NCBI GenBank assembly: GCA_016201285.1
Contig: JACQDE010000067.1
Span: 30,124 to 94,123 of the forward strand
DNA from: Acidobacteriota bacterium
GTDB lineage: Bacteria; Acidobacteriota; Terriglobia; Acidiferrales; UBA7541
Length of the DNA: 64,000 nt
Direction of reading: 5' to 3'
The position numbers were made by a program, and so were the translations under genes. The notes under the pieces are model-generated. The model made no database searches. It was not told where the DNA came from and was given only the letters and a program-made list of their open reading frames with translations. Of this stretch, positions 53,872 through 62,018 are shown one piece after another. The stretch's first letter is position 1. Each line of letters begins with the position of its first letter.

Positions 53872-55052
53872 GCAAGATTCCGAAGAAAACTGGCGCCGCG
53901 CAGAATCGCGCCGCCGAAATTTTCGGCGACCGTCTGGCCCATGTCCGCCAGCGTCTGCCGGATACCCAGGCTGCTTCCCGTCTCCGCGCGCGGCGTGTAC
54001 GCCAGAATCGGCACATACTCGCGCGAATGGTCCGTCGAAGGCGAGCAGGCATCCGGGTCGCAGCCGTGGTCGGCGGTGATGAGCAGTAGGTCTGACGGCT
54101 GAAGCTGGCCGAGGAATGGCCCGAGCATGGCATCGAACTCCTCGAGCGAGCGCGCGAAGCCCTCCACGTCCTTGCGGTGGCCGTAGAGCATGTCGAAATC
54201 CACGAGGTTGATGAAGATGAGGCCCGCGGGCTGCTGGCGCAGCGCGGCGCGGAGCTTTTCCATGCCATCGGTGTTGTTCTTCGTGGTGACGTAGTTGTCC
54301 ACGCCGCGGCCGTTGTAGATGTCGTGGATCTTGCCGAGACCGAGCACGGGGACTTTCCTGTCGGCCAGCACATCCAGCAACATCGGGCGCGGCGGCTCCA
54401 CCGCGTAGTCGTGGCGCCGCTCCGTGCGCTTGAATCCCGAACCATCGGGAGCCGGCTGCCCCAGGAACGGCCGGGCAATCACGCGGCCCACGCGATGCTT
54501 GCCGTCGAGCATTTTGCGGGCAATCTCGCACATGCGGTACAGCTCGGCGATGGGAATCACTTCCTCGTGCGCGGCGATTTGAAACACGCTGTCGCCGGAG
54601 GTGTACACGATGGGAAAGCCGGTGCGGACGTGCTCGGCGCCGAGTTCCTTGATGATCTCGGTGCCGGAGGCGGGTTTGTTGCCGATAGTTTTCCGGCCGA
54701 TGGCATGCTCGAATTGCTCGATGAGGTCGCGCGGGAAGCCGTCCGGGTAAACAGGAAACGCCTGGTCCAGCCAGATGCCGGCCATTTCCCAGTGGCCCGT
54801 GGTGGTGTCTTTGCCGGGAGAATGCGTGGCGCCCTTGCCGAAAAAGCCGGCGGGCTCGGCGGGCGGCGTGAGATGCGCCAGCGGCGCGATATTCGCCAAG
54901 CCGAGACGCACCAAATTCGGCACCTGCAGTGGGCGCGAGCGGGCGATGTGCCCGAGCGTGTCGCGGCCCACGTCGCCGTAGTCCACCGCGTCCGGCAGCG
55001 GGCCGATGCCGACGCTATCAAGAACGATCCAAATCACGCGATGAAAAGCCAC
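53868..55052 (-). CDS. deoB: Phosphopentomutase
   Basis: The 394-residue enzyme interconverts ribose-1-phosphate (or deoxyribose-1-phosphate) and the 5-phosphate in nucleoside salvage. It opens 'VIWIVLDSVGIGPLPDA' with the metal Asp, contains 'SPGKDTTTGHWEMAG' with the phosphorylated Thr, and ends with 'LLLITADHGCDPDA' and 'STDHSREYVPILAYTP', the metal-binding part of the alkaline-phosphatase-like fold. The start is GTG with GGGGGAG upstream. The stop codon is shared with a REP-like repeat. A small membrane protein gene precedes it by 21 bases. Confidence 0.94.
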   Translation of the reverse strand: MAFHRVIWIVLDSVGIGPLPDAVDYGDVGRDTLGHIARSRPLQVPNLVRLGLANIAPLAHLTPPAEPAGFFGKGATHSPGKDTTTGHWEMAGIWLDQAFPVYPDGFPRDLIEQFEHAIGRKTIGNKPASGTEIIKELGAEHVRTGFPIVYTSGDSVFQIAAHEEVIPIAELYRMCEIARKMLDGKHRVGRVIARPFLGQPAPDGSGFKRTERRHDYAVEPPRPMLLDVLADRKVPVLGLGKIHDIYNGRGVDNYVTTKNNTDGMEKLRAALRQQPAGLIFINLVDFDMLYGHRKDVEGFARSLEEFDAMLGPFLGQLQPSDLLLITADHGCDPDACSPSTDHSREYVPILAYTPRAETGSSLGIRQTLADMGQTVAENFGGAILRGASFLRNLA

Positions 55053-55073
55053 GTATTCTCCCCCAAACGTTGA

Positions 55074-55370
55074 TCACTTCTGTGCCGCTCTAGCCTTTGT
55101 TAAGAGCTTTCCCAATAAAAACCCAGCGGTTGCGTATAGCAGAGCATTCAAGGAGCCGAGTACAAGGACTGGGCGCAGATAGCGCGTGCTCGGGTCGCCG
55201 CCGACATTGGTGATGTTCGGACAATGCGGGCACAGGGAAAAGAGAAAGTTTGGAGTCCAGACTCCATTCACGGGGCCTAGATAAAACCAGACTACAACTA
55301 AGAAACCCACTGTTCCAAGGGTCAGTGCCGATCGCTTCGCCACCTCGATCTTTTTCAGCTCCCCACTCAT
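55074..55370 (-). CDS. Small two-helix membrane protein, unknown function
   Basis: A 98-residue protein with two hydrophobic helices (about 15-32 and 68-90) joined by a loop with 'FLFSLCPHCPNITNVGGDP', in which CPHC could hold a metal or disulfide. GAGG stands before the ATG. It is placed ahead of deoB on the same strand. I do not recognise a family. Confidence 0.6.
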   Translation of the reverse strand: MSGELKKIEVAKRSALTLGTVGFLVVVWFYLGPVNGVWTPNFLFSLCPHCPNITNVGGDPSTRYLRPVLVLGSLNALLYATAGFLLGKLLTKARAAQK

Positions 55371-55415
55371 TCAATAGCCTCGCTGCAGCCGGCAGATTGC
55401 CGATTTCACTGACGG

Positions 55416-55445
55416 TTCGACATTGTCGCTCCGCCATTCTATAAT
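55416..55445 (+). promoter_or_regulatory. Possible promoter of uvrA
   Basis: A perfect TATAAT lies at 55440-55445, with a poor TTCGAC 18 bases upstream (55416-55421). The start codon is 45 bases downstream. I saw no convincing LexA box of either the E. coli or Bacillus type. Confidence 0.4.
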
Positions 55446-55489
55446 TTCGGGTTTGCGCTGGCCAACCGAAAGCGCTAGTAGAGGGGAGC

Positions 55490-58456
55490 TTGGCTACACC
55501 GACAGAAGCCGCCACCCTGAGCGGGCAGGACGCCATCTGCGTCCGGGGCGCGCGTGTCCACAACCTGAAAAACATTGATTTTGTCATCCCGCACAACGCC
55601 ATCACGGTGGTGACGGGTGTGAGCGGCTCGGGCAAGTCCAGCCTGGCGTTTGACACGATTTACGCCGAGGGCCAGCGGCGCTACATCGAGTCGCTCTCGT
55701 CCTACGCGCGGCAATTCCTCGAGCGCATCGAAAAGCCGGATGTGGATGAAGTGACCGGCATCGCTCCGGCCATCGCCATCAAGCAGAAAAACGCGACCCG
55801 CAATCCGCGGTCCACGGTGGCCACCGCCACGGAGATTTACGACTACCTGCGACTGCTCTTCGCGCGCGTGGGGCGGACGTACTGCACGAAGTGCGGCGAG
55901 GAAGTCCGCAAGGACACGGTGGACGAAATCGCGGATCGCGTGCTGGCGCGGCCCGCCGGGCAGCGGTTCTACGTGCTCTACCCGCTTGTGGTGAGCCGTG
56001 GCGAACCACTGCGGTTTGCCTCGCCGCACGCTGACGCCACGCAAGCCAAGCACCGCGCGCGCATCGGAAAAGCTTCGAAGCCGGGTGGGGAAGCTATCAA
56101 GCAGGCGCTCACGGAATTGCAGAAGCGCGGCTTCAACCGGCTCTACCAGTCTGGCACGGTGTACGAGTTCTCTTCCCCGGAAACGCTGCTCGACGCGGAT
56201 TTCAGCAGGCCCATCTATGCGCTGGTGGACCGCTTGGCGATCGGCGCGGAGATGCGCGCGCGGCTGGTGGACTCGATCGAAATTTGCTACCGCGAAGGGC
56301 ACGGCGAAGCGATTCTGGAATTCCTTCCGCAAACCGCTCCTGTAGAGGCGGGCTTTAGCCCGGCCTCTGCGCAACATGCAGAGCCCCAGCGCCTCCTCTT
56401 GAACGAGCGCTTCGAGTGCAAGAAATGCGGCATCGCCTACCAGGACCCCGAGCCGCAGCTTTTTTCGTTCAATAGCCCGACAGGCGCGTGCCCGCGGTGC
56501 CAGGGGTTCGGCAACACGCTGGATTTCGACATTGATCTGGTGATTCCGGACAAGAGCAAGTCGTTGAACGAAGGCGCGATCGAGCCGTGGACCAAGCCGC
56601 GCTATCGCGGCATGCAGCAGGAGCTGCGGAAATACGCGCGGGCCGTGGGGATTCCGTGTGACGTGCCGTATTACCAATTTTCCGCAAAGCACAAGGAGCT
56701 GGTGCTGGAAGGCGACGCGGCCGCGAAGTTTCCGGGCATCAAAGGGTTTTTCCTGTGGCTCGAGCGGAAGCGCTACAAGATGCACGTGCGCGTCTTCCTC
56801 AGCCGCTATCGCGGCTACGCGCTCTGCCCCGAATGCCGGGGCGCACGGCTGCGCGTGGAAGCGCGCGCGGTGCGCGTCGGAGACAAGCCCATCACTGAAG
56901 TCTGTCAGATGACCGTCACCGAGGCGCGCGGATTTTTCAGCGCGCTCCAGCTCAGCGCGGAACACTCGGAAATCGCGCAGAAGATTCTCGACGAGCTCCA
57001 CCAGCGGCTGCGCTATCTCGACGAAGTCGGGCTGGAGTACCTGACGCTCGACCGCTTGACCTCGACGCTCTCGGGCGGGGAGGCACAGCGCATCCAGCTC
57101 GCGACGTCGCTGGGCTCGCACCTGGTGGGCGCGCTCTACGTACTGGACGAGCCTTCCATCGGCCTGCACCCGCGGGACACGAAGCGGCTGATCGAAATCC
57201 TGAAAACGCTGCGCGACCAGGGCAATACAATTCTCGTGGTGGAGCACGACCCGGAGACGATCGCCGCGGCGGACCACGTGCTCGACCTGGGGCCGGGCGC
57301 GGGCGAGCTGGGCGGGAAAGTCATCTTCGCCGGACCGCGGGCGGAACTGAACGGTGATTCGAAATCGCTCACGGCGCGTTATCTGAGCGGAGAGCTGCGC
57401 ATCCCGGTGCCGAGCCTGCGGCGCAAGCCGAAGGGGAAATTCCTGAAGATCGCTGGCGCACGGGTGCACAACCTGAAAAGCATCGAGCTGATGATCCCGC
57501 TCGGCACGATGGTGGCGATCACCGGCGTTTCCGGCTCGGGAAAGTCCACGCTGGTGTACGACGTGCTGTACAAGGCGATCGAGGCCCGGCGTACGGGCGG
57601 AAACATCAAGACCGTGTGCGACCGCATCGAAGGCGACGCGCAGATTCAGGAAGTGGTGCTGGTGGACCAGTCGCCGATCGGCCGGACGCCGCGGTCGAAT
57701 CCGGCGACGTACATGAAGGCGTTCGACGCCATCCGCGAGGTGTTTGCCTCGACGCCGGAAGCGGAAAAGCGCCGGTATTCGGCGGGACATTTCTCCTTCA
57801 ACATTCCCGGCGGACGGTGCGAGGCGTGCCAGGGCGACGGCACAGTGACGGTGGAGATGCAGTTCCTCGCCGACGTGGAGCTGGTGTGCGAGGAATGCCG
57901 CGGGACGCGGTTCAAGAGCGGCGTGCTCGAGGTGCGCTACCGCGACCGAAACGTCCACGAGACGCTGCAATTGACGGTGCGGGAGGCGCTGGCGTTCTTT
58001 TCGCACGTGCCCAAGATCACGGCGAAGCTCAAAATCCTCGACGAAGTGGGCCTGGGCTACCTGCGGCTGGGGCAATCGGCGACGACGCTTTCCGGCGGCG
58101 AGGCGCAACGCCTGAAACTCGCGGCGCATCTTACCCGGCAGGCGAACGAAGGCGTGCTGTATATTCTGGACGAGCCGACAACGGGACTCCACTTCGACGA
58201 CATCCAAAAACTACTGGCGGCGTTCCGGAAACTGCTCGAGGGCGGCGCGTCCCTGCTGGTGATCGAGCACAACGTGGATGTGATCAAATCGGCCGACTGG
58301 GTGATTGACCTGGGACCCGAAGGCGGCGAGCGCGGCGGACAGGTGGTGGCCACGGGCACGCCGGAGCAGGTGGCGCGGAATTCGCAGTCGTACACCGGCA
58401 AATTTCTTTCGCGTGCGCTGAGCAACGGCGCCACTCGGAACAACTCGCACCGATGA
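55490..58456 (+). CDS. uvrA: Excinuclease ABC subunit A
   Basis: The 988-residue damage sensor of nucleotide excision repair. It has two ABC ATPase halves: Walker A 'GVSGSGKS' at 43-50 and again at about 678, signatures 'STLSGGEAQRIQLATSLG' and 'TTLSGGEAQRLKLAAHL', and 'YVLDEPSIGLHPRD' and 'YILDEPTTGLHFDD'. Zinc modules are 'CKKCGIAYQDPEPQLFSF...CPRC' (start near 303) and 'CEACQGDGTV'. It is some 40-50 residues longer than usual; about ten come from a REP-like palindrome read in frame at residues 284-294 (PVEAGFSPASA). The start is TTG with GAGGGGAG upstream. The stop overlaps the next start. Confidence 0.96.
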   Translation: MATPTEAATLSGQDAICVRGARVHNLKNIDFVIPHNAITVVTGVSGSGKSSLAFDTIYAEGQRRYIESLSSYARQFLERIEKPDVDEVTGIAPAIAIKQKNATRNPRSTVATATEIYDYLRLLFARVGRTYCTKCGEEVRKDTVDEIADRVLARPAGQRFYVLYPLVVSRGEPLRFASPHADATQAKHRARIGKASKPGGEAIKQALTELQKRGFNRLYQSGTVYEFSSPETLLDADFSRPIYALVDRLAIGAEMRARLVDSIEICYREGHGEAILEFLPQTAPVEAGFSPASAQHAEPQRLLLNERFECKKCGIAYQDPEPQLFSFNSPTGACPRCQGFGNTLDFDIDLVIPDKSKSLNEGAIEPWTKPRYRGMQQELRKYARAVGIPCDVPYYQFSAKHKELVLEGDAAAKFPGIKGFFLWLERKRYKMHVRVFLSRYRGYALCPECRGARLRVEARAVRVGDKPITEVCQMTVTEARGFFSALQLSAEHSEIAQKILDELHQRLRYLDEVGLEYLTLDRLTSTLSGGEAQRIQLATSLGSHLVGALYVLDEPSIGLHPRDTKRLIEILKTLRDQGNTILVVEHDPETIAAADHVLDLGPGAGELGGKVIFAGPRAELNGDSKSLTARYLSGELRIPVPSLRRKPKGKFLKIAGARVHNLKSIELMIPLGTMVAITGVSGSGKSTLVYDVLYKAIEARRTGGNIKTVCDRIEGDAQIQEVVLVDQSPIGRTPRSNPATYMKAFDAIREVFASTPEAEKRRYSAGHFSFNIPGGRCEACQGDGTVTVEMQFLADVELVCEECRGTRFKSGVLEVRYRDRNVHETLQLTVREALAFFSHVPKITAKLKILDEVGLGYLRLGQSATTLSGGEAQRLKLAAHLTRQANEGVLYILDEPTTGLHFDDIQKLLAAFRKLLEGGASLLVIEHNVDVIKSADWVIDLGPEGGERGGQVVATGTPEQVARNSQSYTGKFLSRALSNGATRNNSHR
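56341..56370 (+). repeat. REP-like palindrome inside uvrA
   Basis: GTAG (56342-56345) is followed by AGGCGGGCT-TT-AGCCCGGCCT, a 9-bp stem with one bulged G. It has the same head and hairpin style as the four intergenic copies. It is read in frame as VEAGFSPAS, just ahead of the first zinc module of UvrA; its TAG is out of frame. Confidence 0.68.
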
Positions 58457-59778
58457 GACCGTTTGCCAAGCCGGCCCTAGTTCTTTTACTTTCCAGCGTC
58501 TCCGCTCTCCCTGCGCTCGGCATTCCCCAACAGAAAACCACAAAGGCCCCGGAGTCCAAGCGGCGCACGGTGCGGGTCGAAGACCCGCAGCAGGCGCTCC
58601 TGGCGCAAGCCGAAGAGGCCATCGAGAAGAAGGATTTCCCCCGCGCAGTGGATGCGCTGAAAAAGTATCTTGCGGAAAAGCCGGCGGATGCCCTCGCGCA
58701 TGTTCAACTCGGCTATGCGTACGTCGGGCTCGCGCAGCGCGAGAAAGCGCGGGCGGAATTCAGCCGCGCCATTGAGCTGGATGCGAAGCTCGCCGAGGCG
58801 CACCTGAACCTCGGATTGCTTTTGCTCGACCAGGAACCCGCGGTGGCGATTGCGCCGCTTTCGAAAGTGGTCGAGCTGCGGCCCGAGCAGGCCTGGCCAC
58901 GGCAACTGCTGGGAACCGCGTACGAGCGCACTGGGAAACTTCCCGAAGCCGTCGAGCAATACCGCGCGGCGGCCCGCCTGGACGCGAAAAACTCCGAGGT
59001 CCGCACAGACTTCGGGCGCGCGCTTCTTGGTTTGAATCGCGCCCGTGAAGCCGAAACGGCATTCCGTGAGGCGCTTCAGATCGAGCCGAAGTCCGTGGGG
59101 GCGCGGCTGGGGCTGGCACAGAGCCTGCTGTCGCAGGAAAAAACCGAAGCCGCGGCGCCGGAACTGGCCGCCTACCTCGAATTGTCGCCGGAAGATCACG
59201 GGACCCGCCTGCGGTTCGCATCGGTGCTGGCAGGCCTGGGGAAGTATGAGCCGGCGCTGGCCGAGCTCGACCGAGTGGACGCGAGGCGCGGGAATACGCC
59301 TGAGGGCTTCAAGCTGCGCGCGGAAATCCGCCTTCACCAAAATAATCTTCCGGAGGCAATCGCCGCGCTGGAGAAGGCGGCACAGCTCGAGCCGCGGGAC
59401 GCCGACCTGCATGCACGACTGGGGCGGGTGTGGCTCGAACGGCGGGAATTCGCTCCCGCCGAGCGCGAGCTACTCGAAGCGTTGCGGCTGAACCCGAAAC
59501 TCACGGATGCGGTGCGCGACCTGGTGGCGGTGTATTACCTGGGCGAGAAGTACGAAGCCACGCTGCGGGTGCAGGACGAGCTGGCGCGGCGGGAAACTCC
59601 CGGCGCGGGATGGTGGTTCGTTCGCGCCACCTGCTACGATAAACTACACATGAAACCCGATGCGATTGCAGCGTACGAGAAGTTCCGGTCGCTGGATCAG
59701 GGCCGGAGCGACAAGCAGGATTTCCAGGCGCGGCAGCGCATCCGGATCTTGAAGCGCGAGCTCGAGCGGAACAAATGA
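58453..59778 (+). CDS. Secreted tetratricopeptide-repeat protein
   Basis: A 441-residue protein with a signal peptide (about 8-24) and at least ten TPR units, for example 'ADALAHVQLGYAYVGLAQREKARAEFSRAIELD' positions 77-109 and 'AEAHLNLGLLLLDQEPAVAIAPL'. TPR arrays bind other proteins and serve as scaffolds. Its ATG overlaps the uvrA TGA by four bases. It would act outside the cytoplasm, so its coupling to uvrA is more likely a transcription convenience than a repair role. Confidence 0.82.
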   Translation: MRPFAKPALVLLLSSVSALPALGIPQQKTTKAPESKRRTVRVEDPQQALLAQAEEAIEKKDFPRAVDALKKYLAEKPADALAHVQLGYAYVGLAQREKARAEFSRAIELDAKLAEAHLNLGLLLLDQEPAVAIAPLSKVVELRPEQAWPRQLLGTAYERTGKLPEAVEQYRAAARLDAKNSEVRTDFGRALLGLNRAREAETAFREALQIEPKSVGARLGLAQSLLSQEKTEAAAPELAAYLELSPEDHGTRLRFASVLAGLGKYEPALAELDRVDARRGNTPEGFKLRAEIRLHQNNLPEAIAALEKAAQLEPRDADLHARLGRVWLERREFAPAERELLEALRLNPKLTDAVRDLVAVYYLGEKYEATLRVQDELARRETPGAGWWFVRATCYDKLHMKPDAIAAYEKFRSLDQGRSDKQDFQARQRIRILKRELERNK

Positions 59779-59779
59779 G

Positions 59780-60253
59780 ATGGGAAGCATGAAACTCGCA
59801 CGGCGGATAGCAGTGCTCGCTACGGTGCTTTTCTTCGGTGCGTCCGGCGGCGCCGCGGCGCAGTCAACCGATCCAGTGCAAAAGGCCAAGGTGGTGGTTC
59901 GCCAGGGCGAAGCGCAGCTTGAACTGGTCCGGCGGGAAGTAAAAGCGGAAAACTACGACGAGGCGCTGCGGGTGTTGAGCGAATACCGGGATGCCATCAA
60001 GTCCGCGCACGCGGGCTTGAAAGCGAGCGGCCGGGATGCAGAAAAGAAGCCCGGCGGCTTCAAAAACCTGCAGATTCATCTCCGGCGGAGCGTCCAGAGG
60101 CTGGATCAGACCATCCTCTCGCTGCCGGTCGAGCAGCGCGAGCCGTTCGAGGCGATCCGGCGCGAACTCGACGCTATGGATAAGGAATTGATTGACGCAC
60201 TCTTTCCACGGCAACCGGCAAAGAAGGCGGGCGAAACGAAACCCGGACGATGA
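59780..60253 (+). CDS. Secreted helical protein of unknown function (1)
   Basis: A 157-residue protein with a signal peptide ('RRIAVLATVLFFGASGGAAAQ', about 8-28) and a helical, charged mature part ('AKVVVRQGEAQLELVRREV'). The ATG follows the TPR stop by one base; a second ATG three codons on is an alternative. The stop overlaps the next start (ATGA). No family recognised. Confidence 0.65.
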   Translation: MGSMKLARRIAVLATVLFFGASGGAAAQSTDPVQKAKVVVRQGEAQLELVRREVKAENYDEALRVLSEYRDAIKSAHAGLKASGRDAEKKPGGFKNLQIHLRRSVQRLDQTILSLPVEQREPFEAIRRELDAMDKELIDALFPRQPAKKAGETKPGR

Positions 60254-60792
60254 TCCGGCAAACTCACAGACGCACAACCGTGGCCGTGGCGATGCTCATG
60301 GCGATCGCCGCGTTTTCGCCCGAATGCGCGAGCGCGCAGGAGTCGAAGCGGGAGTACCTAACGCAGACCGAGGCGGACAAGATCCGCGACGCTGAGGAGC
60401 CTTCGCCGCGCATCAAGCTGTTCCTCGAGTTTGCCGCCGACCGGCTGAAGAAATTCCACTACGAGCTGGGGCGTCCCTCGAGCGAGCGGCTGCGCGCCGA
60501 GCGGTTGAACACTCTGCTGAGCGCCTATGCGAGCTGCGTCGACGATGCGGCGGAACTGATCGACATGGGGCGCGAGCGGCAGGACGACATCCGCGCGGGC
60601 ATCAAGGAAATGCAAAAGCGCGCCAAGGAATTCATGCCGCAGCTCGAAAAGCTGGCGGCGGAGGGACAGGATCTCGCGCTGTACAGGGAGACGCTCCAGG
60701 ACGCCATGGAAGCGACCAAGCAGGCGATCGCCGATGCGGAGAAGGCGGCGAAGGAAATCGCGCCGCCGCCGGTGCGGAGGCGCCCGTCATGA
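60250..60792 (+). CDS. Secreted helical protein of unknown function (2)
   Basis: A 180-residue protein with a signal peptide ('VAVAMLMAIAAFSPECASAQ', about 11-30). The mature part is helical and rich in Glu, Lys and Arg ('FLEFAADRLKKFHYELGR'), likely a coiled bundle. It resembles the gene before in length, charge and layout, and both flank overlaps are ATGA. No family recognised. Confidence 0.65.
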   Translation: MIRQTHRRTTVAVAMLMAIAAFSPECASAQESKREYLTQTEADKIRDAEEPSPRIKLFLEFAADRLKKFHYELGRPSSERLRAERLNTLLSAYASCVDDAAELIDMGRERQDDIRAGIKEMQKRAKEFMPQLEKLAAEGQDLALYRETLQDAMEATKQAIADAEKAAKEIAPPPVRRRPS

Positions 60793-61505
60793 AGCGCCGC
60801 CGAGCACGTTCGATTCCCTTCCTCGCGGGAGCGGCAATTTTTCAGCGCATGTTCACGCGGGTGGGCTGCCAGGGCCGCCCGCCGCGGTTTGTCTCGGAGT
60901 TTTATCCCTACGCCAGCCTGACGCACACGATCCGACTGGTGGAGGACACGGCTCACGTGCGGCTTTCCGACGTCTTCCGCGGAGCGCCACTGGCGGTGTT
61001 GGAGGCCACGGCGGCCATCTTGCTGGCGCGGTTGTACCGCCGGCACGCGGGACGCGAGTTTGCGGAGACGTATCGCGAATTCTCGCTGGCACAGGGGACG
61101 CGGCGGCAGCTCATGCGCATGCGGCGGAAGCGCGGGCGCCGTTTGACGTCGCACCCGCGCGGGATGCACCACGACCTGGACGGACTCTTCGCGCGTCTCA
61201 ACCGCCGGCACTTCGGCGGGCGGCTGCGTCGGCCGCGGCTCGGCTGGAGCCCGCGGCCGTGGCGCACGCAGCTCGGCTGCTTCGACCCGGCGCTCGACCA
61301 GATTGTGATCAGCTCGCGGCTCGACCGCGAAACGGTGCCGCAGTACGTGGTGGAATACGTGTTGTTCCACGAGATGCTGCACGTGAAGCACCCCATCCGG
61401 CGGGCGAGTTGCGGGCTCGAAGCTCACTCGGCGGAATTCCGCGAACAGGAGAAGCACTTCCCTCTCTACGAGCGCGCGCGGCGGTTCCTCACCCGCCTTC
61501 GTTAG
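60789..61505 (+). CDS. SprT-like/zincin metalloprotease-type protein
   Basis: A 238-residue basic protein. The C-terminal half looks like a SprT-type zincin: 'LFARLNRRHFGGRLRRPRLGW' (about 133-153), the active-site HEMLH at 194-198 and 'AHSAEFREQE' (about 212-221) with the likely third ligand. SprT/Spartan relatives cut DNA-bound proteins; bacterial roles are less clear. There is no signal peptide, in contrast with the two genes before it. It closes the chain of overlapping genes after uvrA, and its end runs 17 bases into a convergent TPR gene. Confidence 0.72.
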   Translation: MKRRRARSIPFLAGAAIFQRMFTRVGCQGRPPRFVSEFYPYASLTHTIRLVEDTAHVRLSDVFRGAPLAVLEATAAILLARLYRRHAGREFAETYREFSLAQGTRRQLMRMRRKRGRRLTSHPRGMHHDLDGLFARLNRRHFGGRLRRPRLGWSPRPWRTQLGCFDPALDQIVISSRLDRETVPQYVVEYVLFHEMLHVKHPIRRASCGLEAHSAEFREQEKHFPLYERARRFLTRLR

Positions 61506-61908
61506 GCCGGCTCCGGCGGTTTCTTTCCCGCTCCAGTTTTCGTTCGAGTCCCGTGATTTTCCTGCGGATCTTCGCCGCGTCGTCAGCGTGGGGAAGAATT
61601 TCCAGGTAGGCTTTGTAATGCGTGAGGGCGTCTTCGAATTCACCTTTCTTCTCGAACGCTTCGCCAAGCAACCGGTGGGGCTCGGCGAAGCCGGGCTTGT
61701 AGCGCAGCGCGTCCTGAAAGCGCTCGATGGCGGCATCGTAGTTTTTCTTTTTCAGATAGAACATCCCGATCTCGACGCTCTTCTCCGCCTTGAAAGGCTC
61801 GAAGACGGGCTCCGGCTGCGCCTGCTTCCGGGGCTTCTTCTGCGCCAGGGCAGGCCCCGCGGCGAAGAGCGAGAGTAAGAGCAGAACGAGATGGCAGCGA
61901 CAAATCAT
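61489..61908 (-). CDS. Small secreted TPR protein
   Basis: A 139-residue protein with a signal peptide (CHLVLLLLSLFAAGPALAQ, about 5-23) and two to three TPR motifs ('SVEIGMFYLKKKNYDAAIERF', residues about 45-65, and 'HRLLGEAFEKKGEFEDALTHY'). It ends in a basic tail. Such small proteins often join outer-membrane assembly complexes, but nothing here shows this. It diverges from uvrC. Confidence 0.78.
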   Translation of the reverse strand: MICRCHLVLLLLSLFAAGPALAQKKPRKQAQPEPVFEPFKAEKSVEIGMFYLKKKNYDAAIERFQDALRYKPGFAEPHRLLGEAFEKKGEFEDALTHYKAYLEILPHADDAAKIRRKITGLERKLERERNRRSRPNEGG

Positions 61909-62018
61909 TTCGGTCTTCTGGATGGTAACAGATTCGCTTTGCTAGGATAGAGTTGCCCGCAAGTGGAATGTCGGCCTCCCGAGTTTGTCGGGACAGGTTC
62001 CGGCCGGCGCTAAATAAG

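Noticed and set aside
55475..58207. 910-codon minus-strand open frame opposite uvrA
   Set aside because: The plus strand is an unmistakable UvrA; the long antisense frame is a result of GC-rich codon usage.
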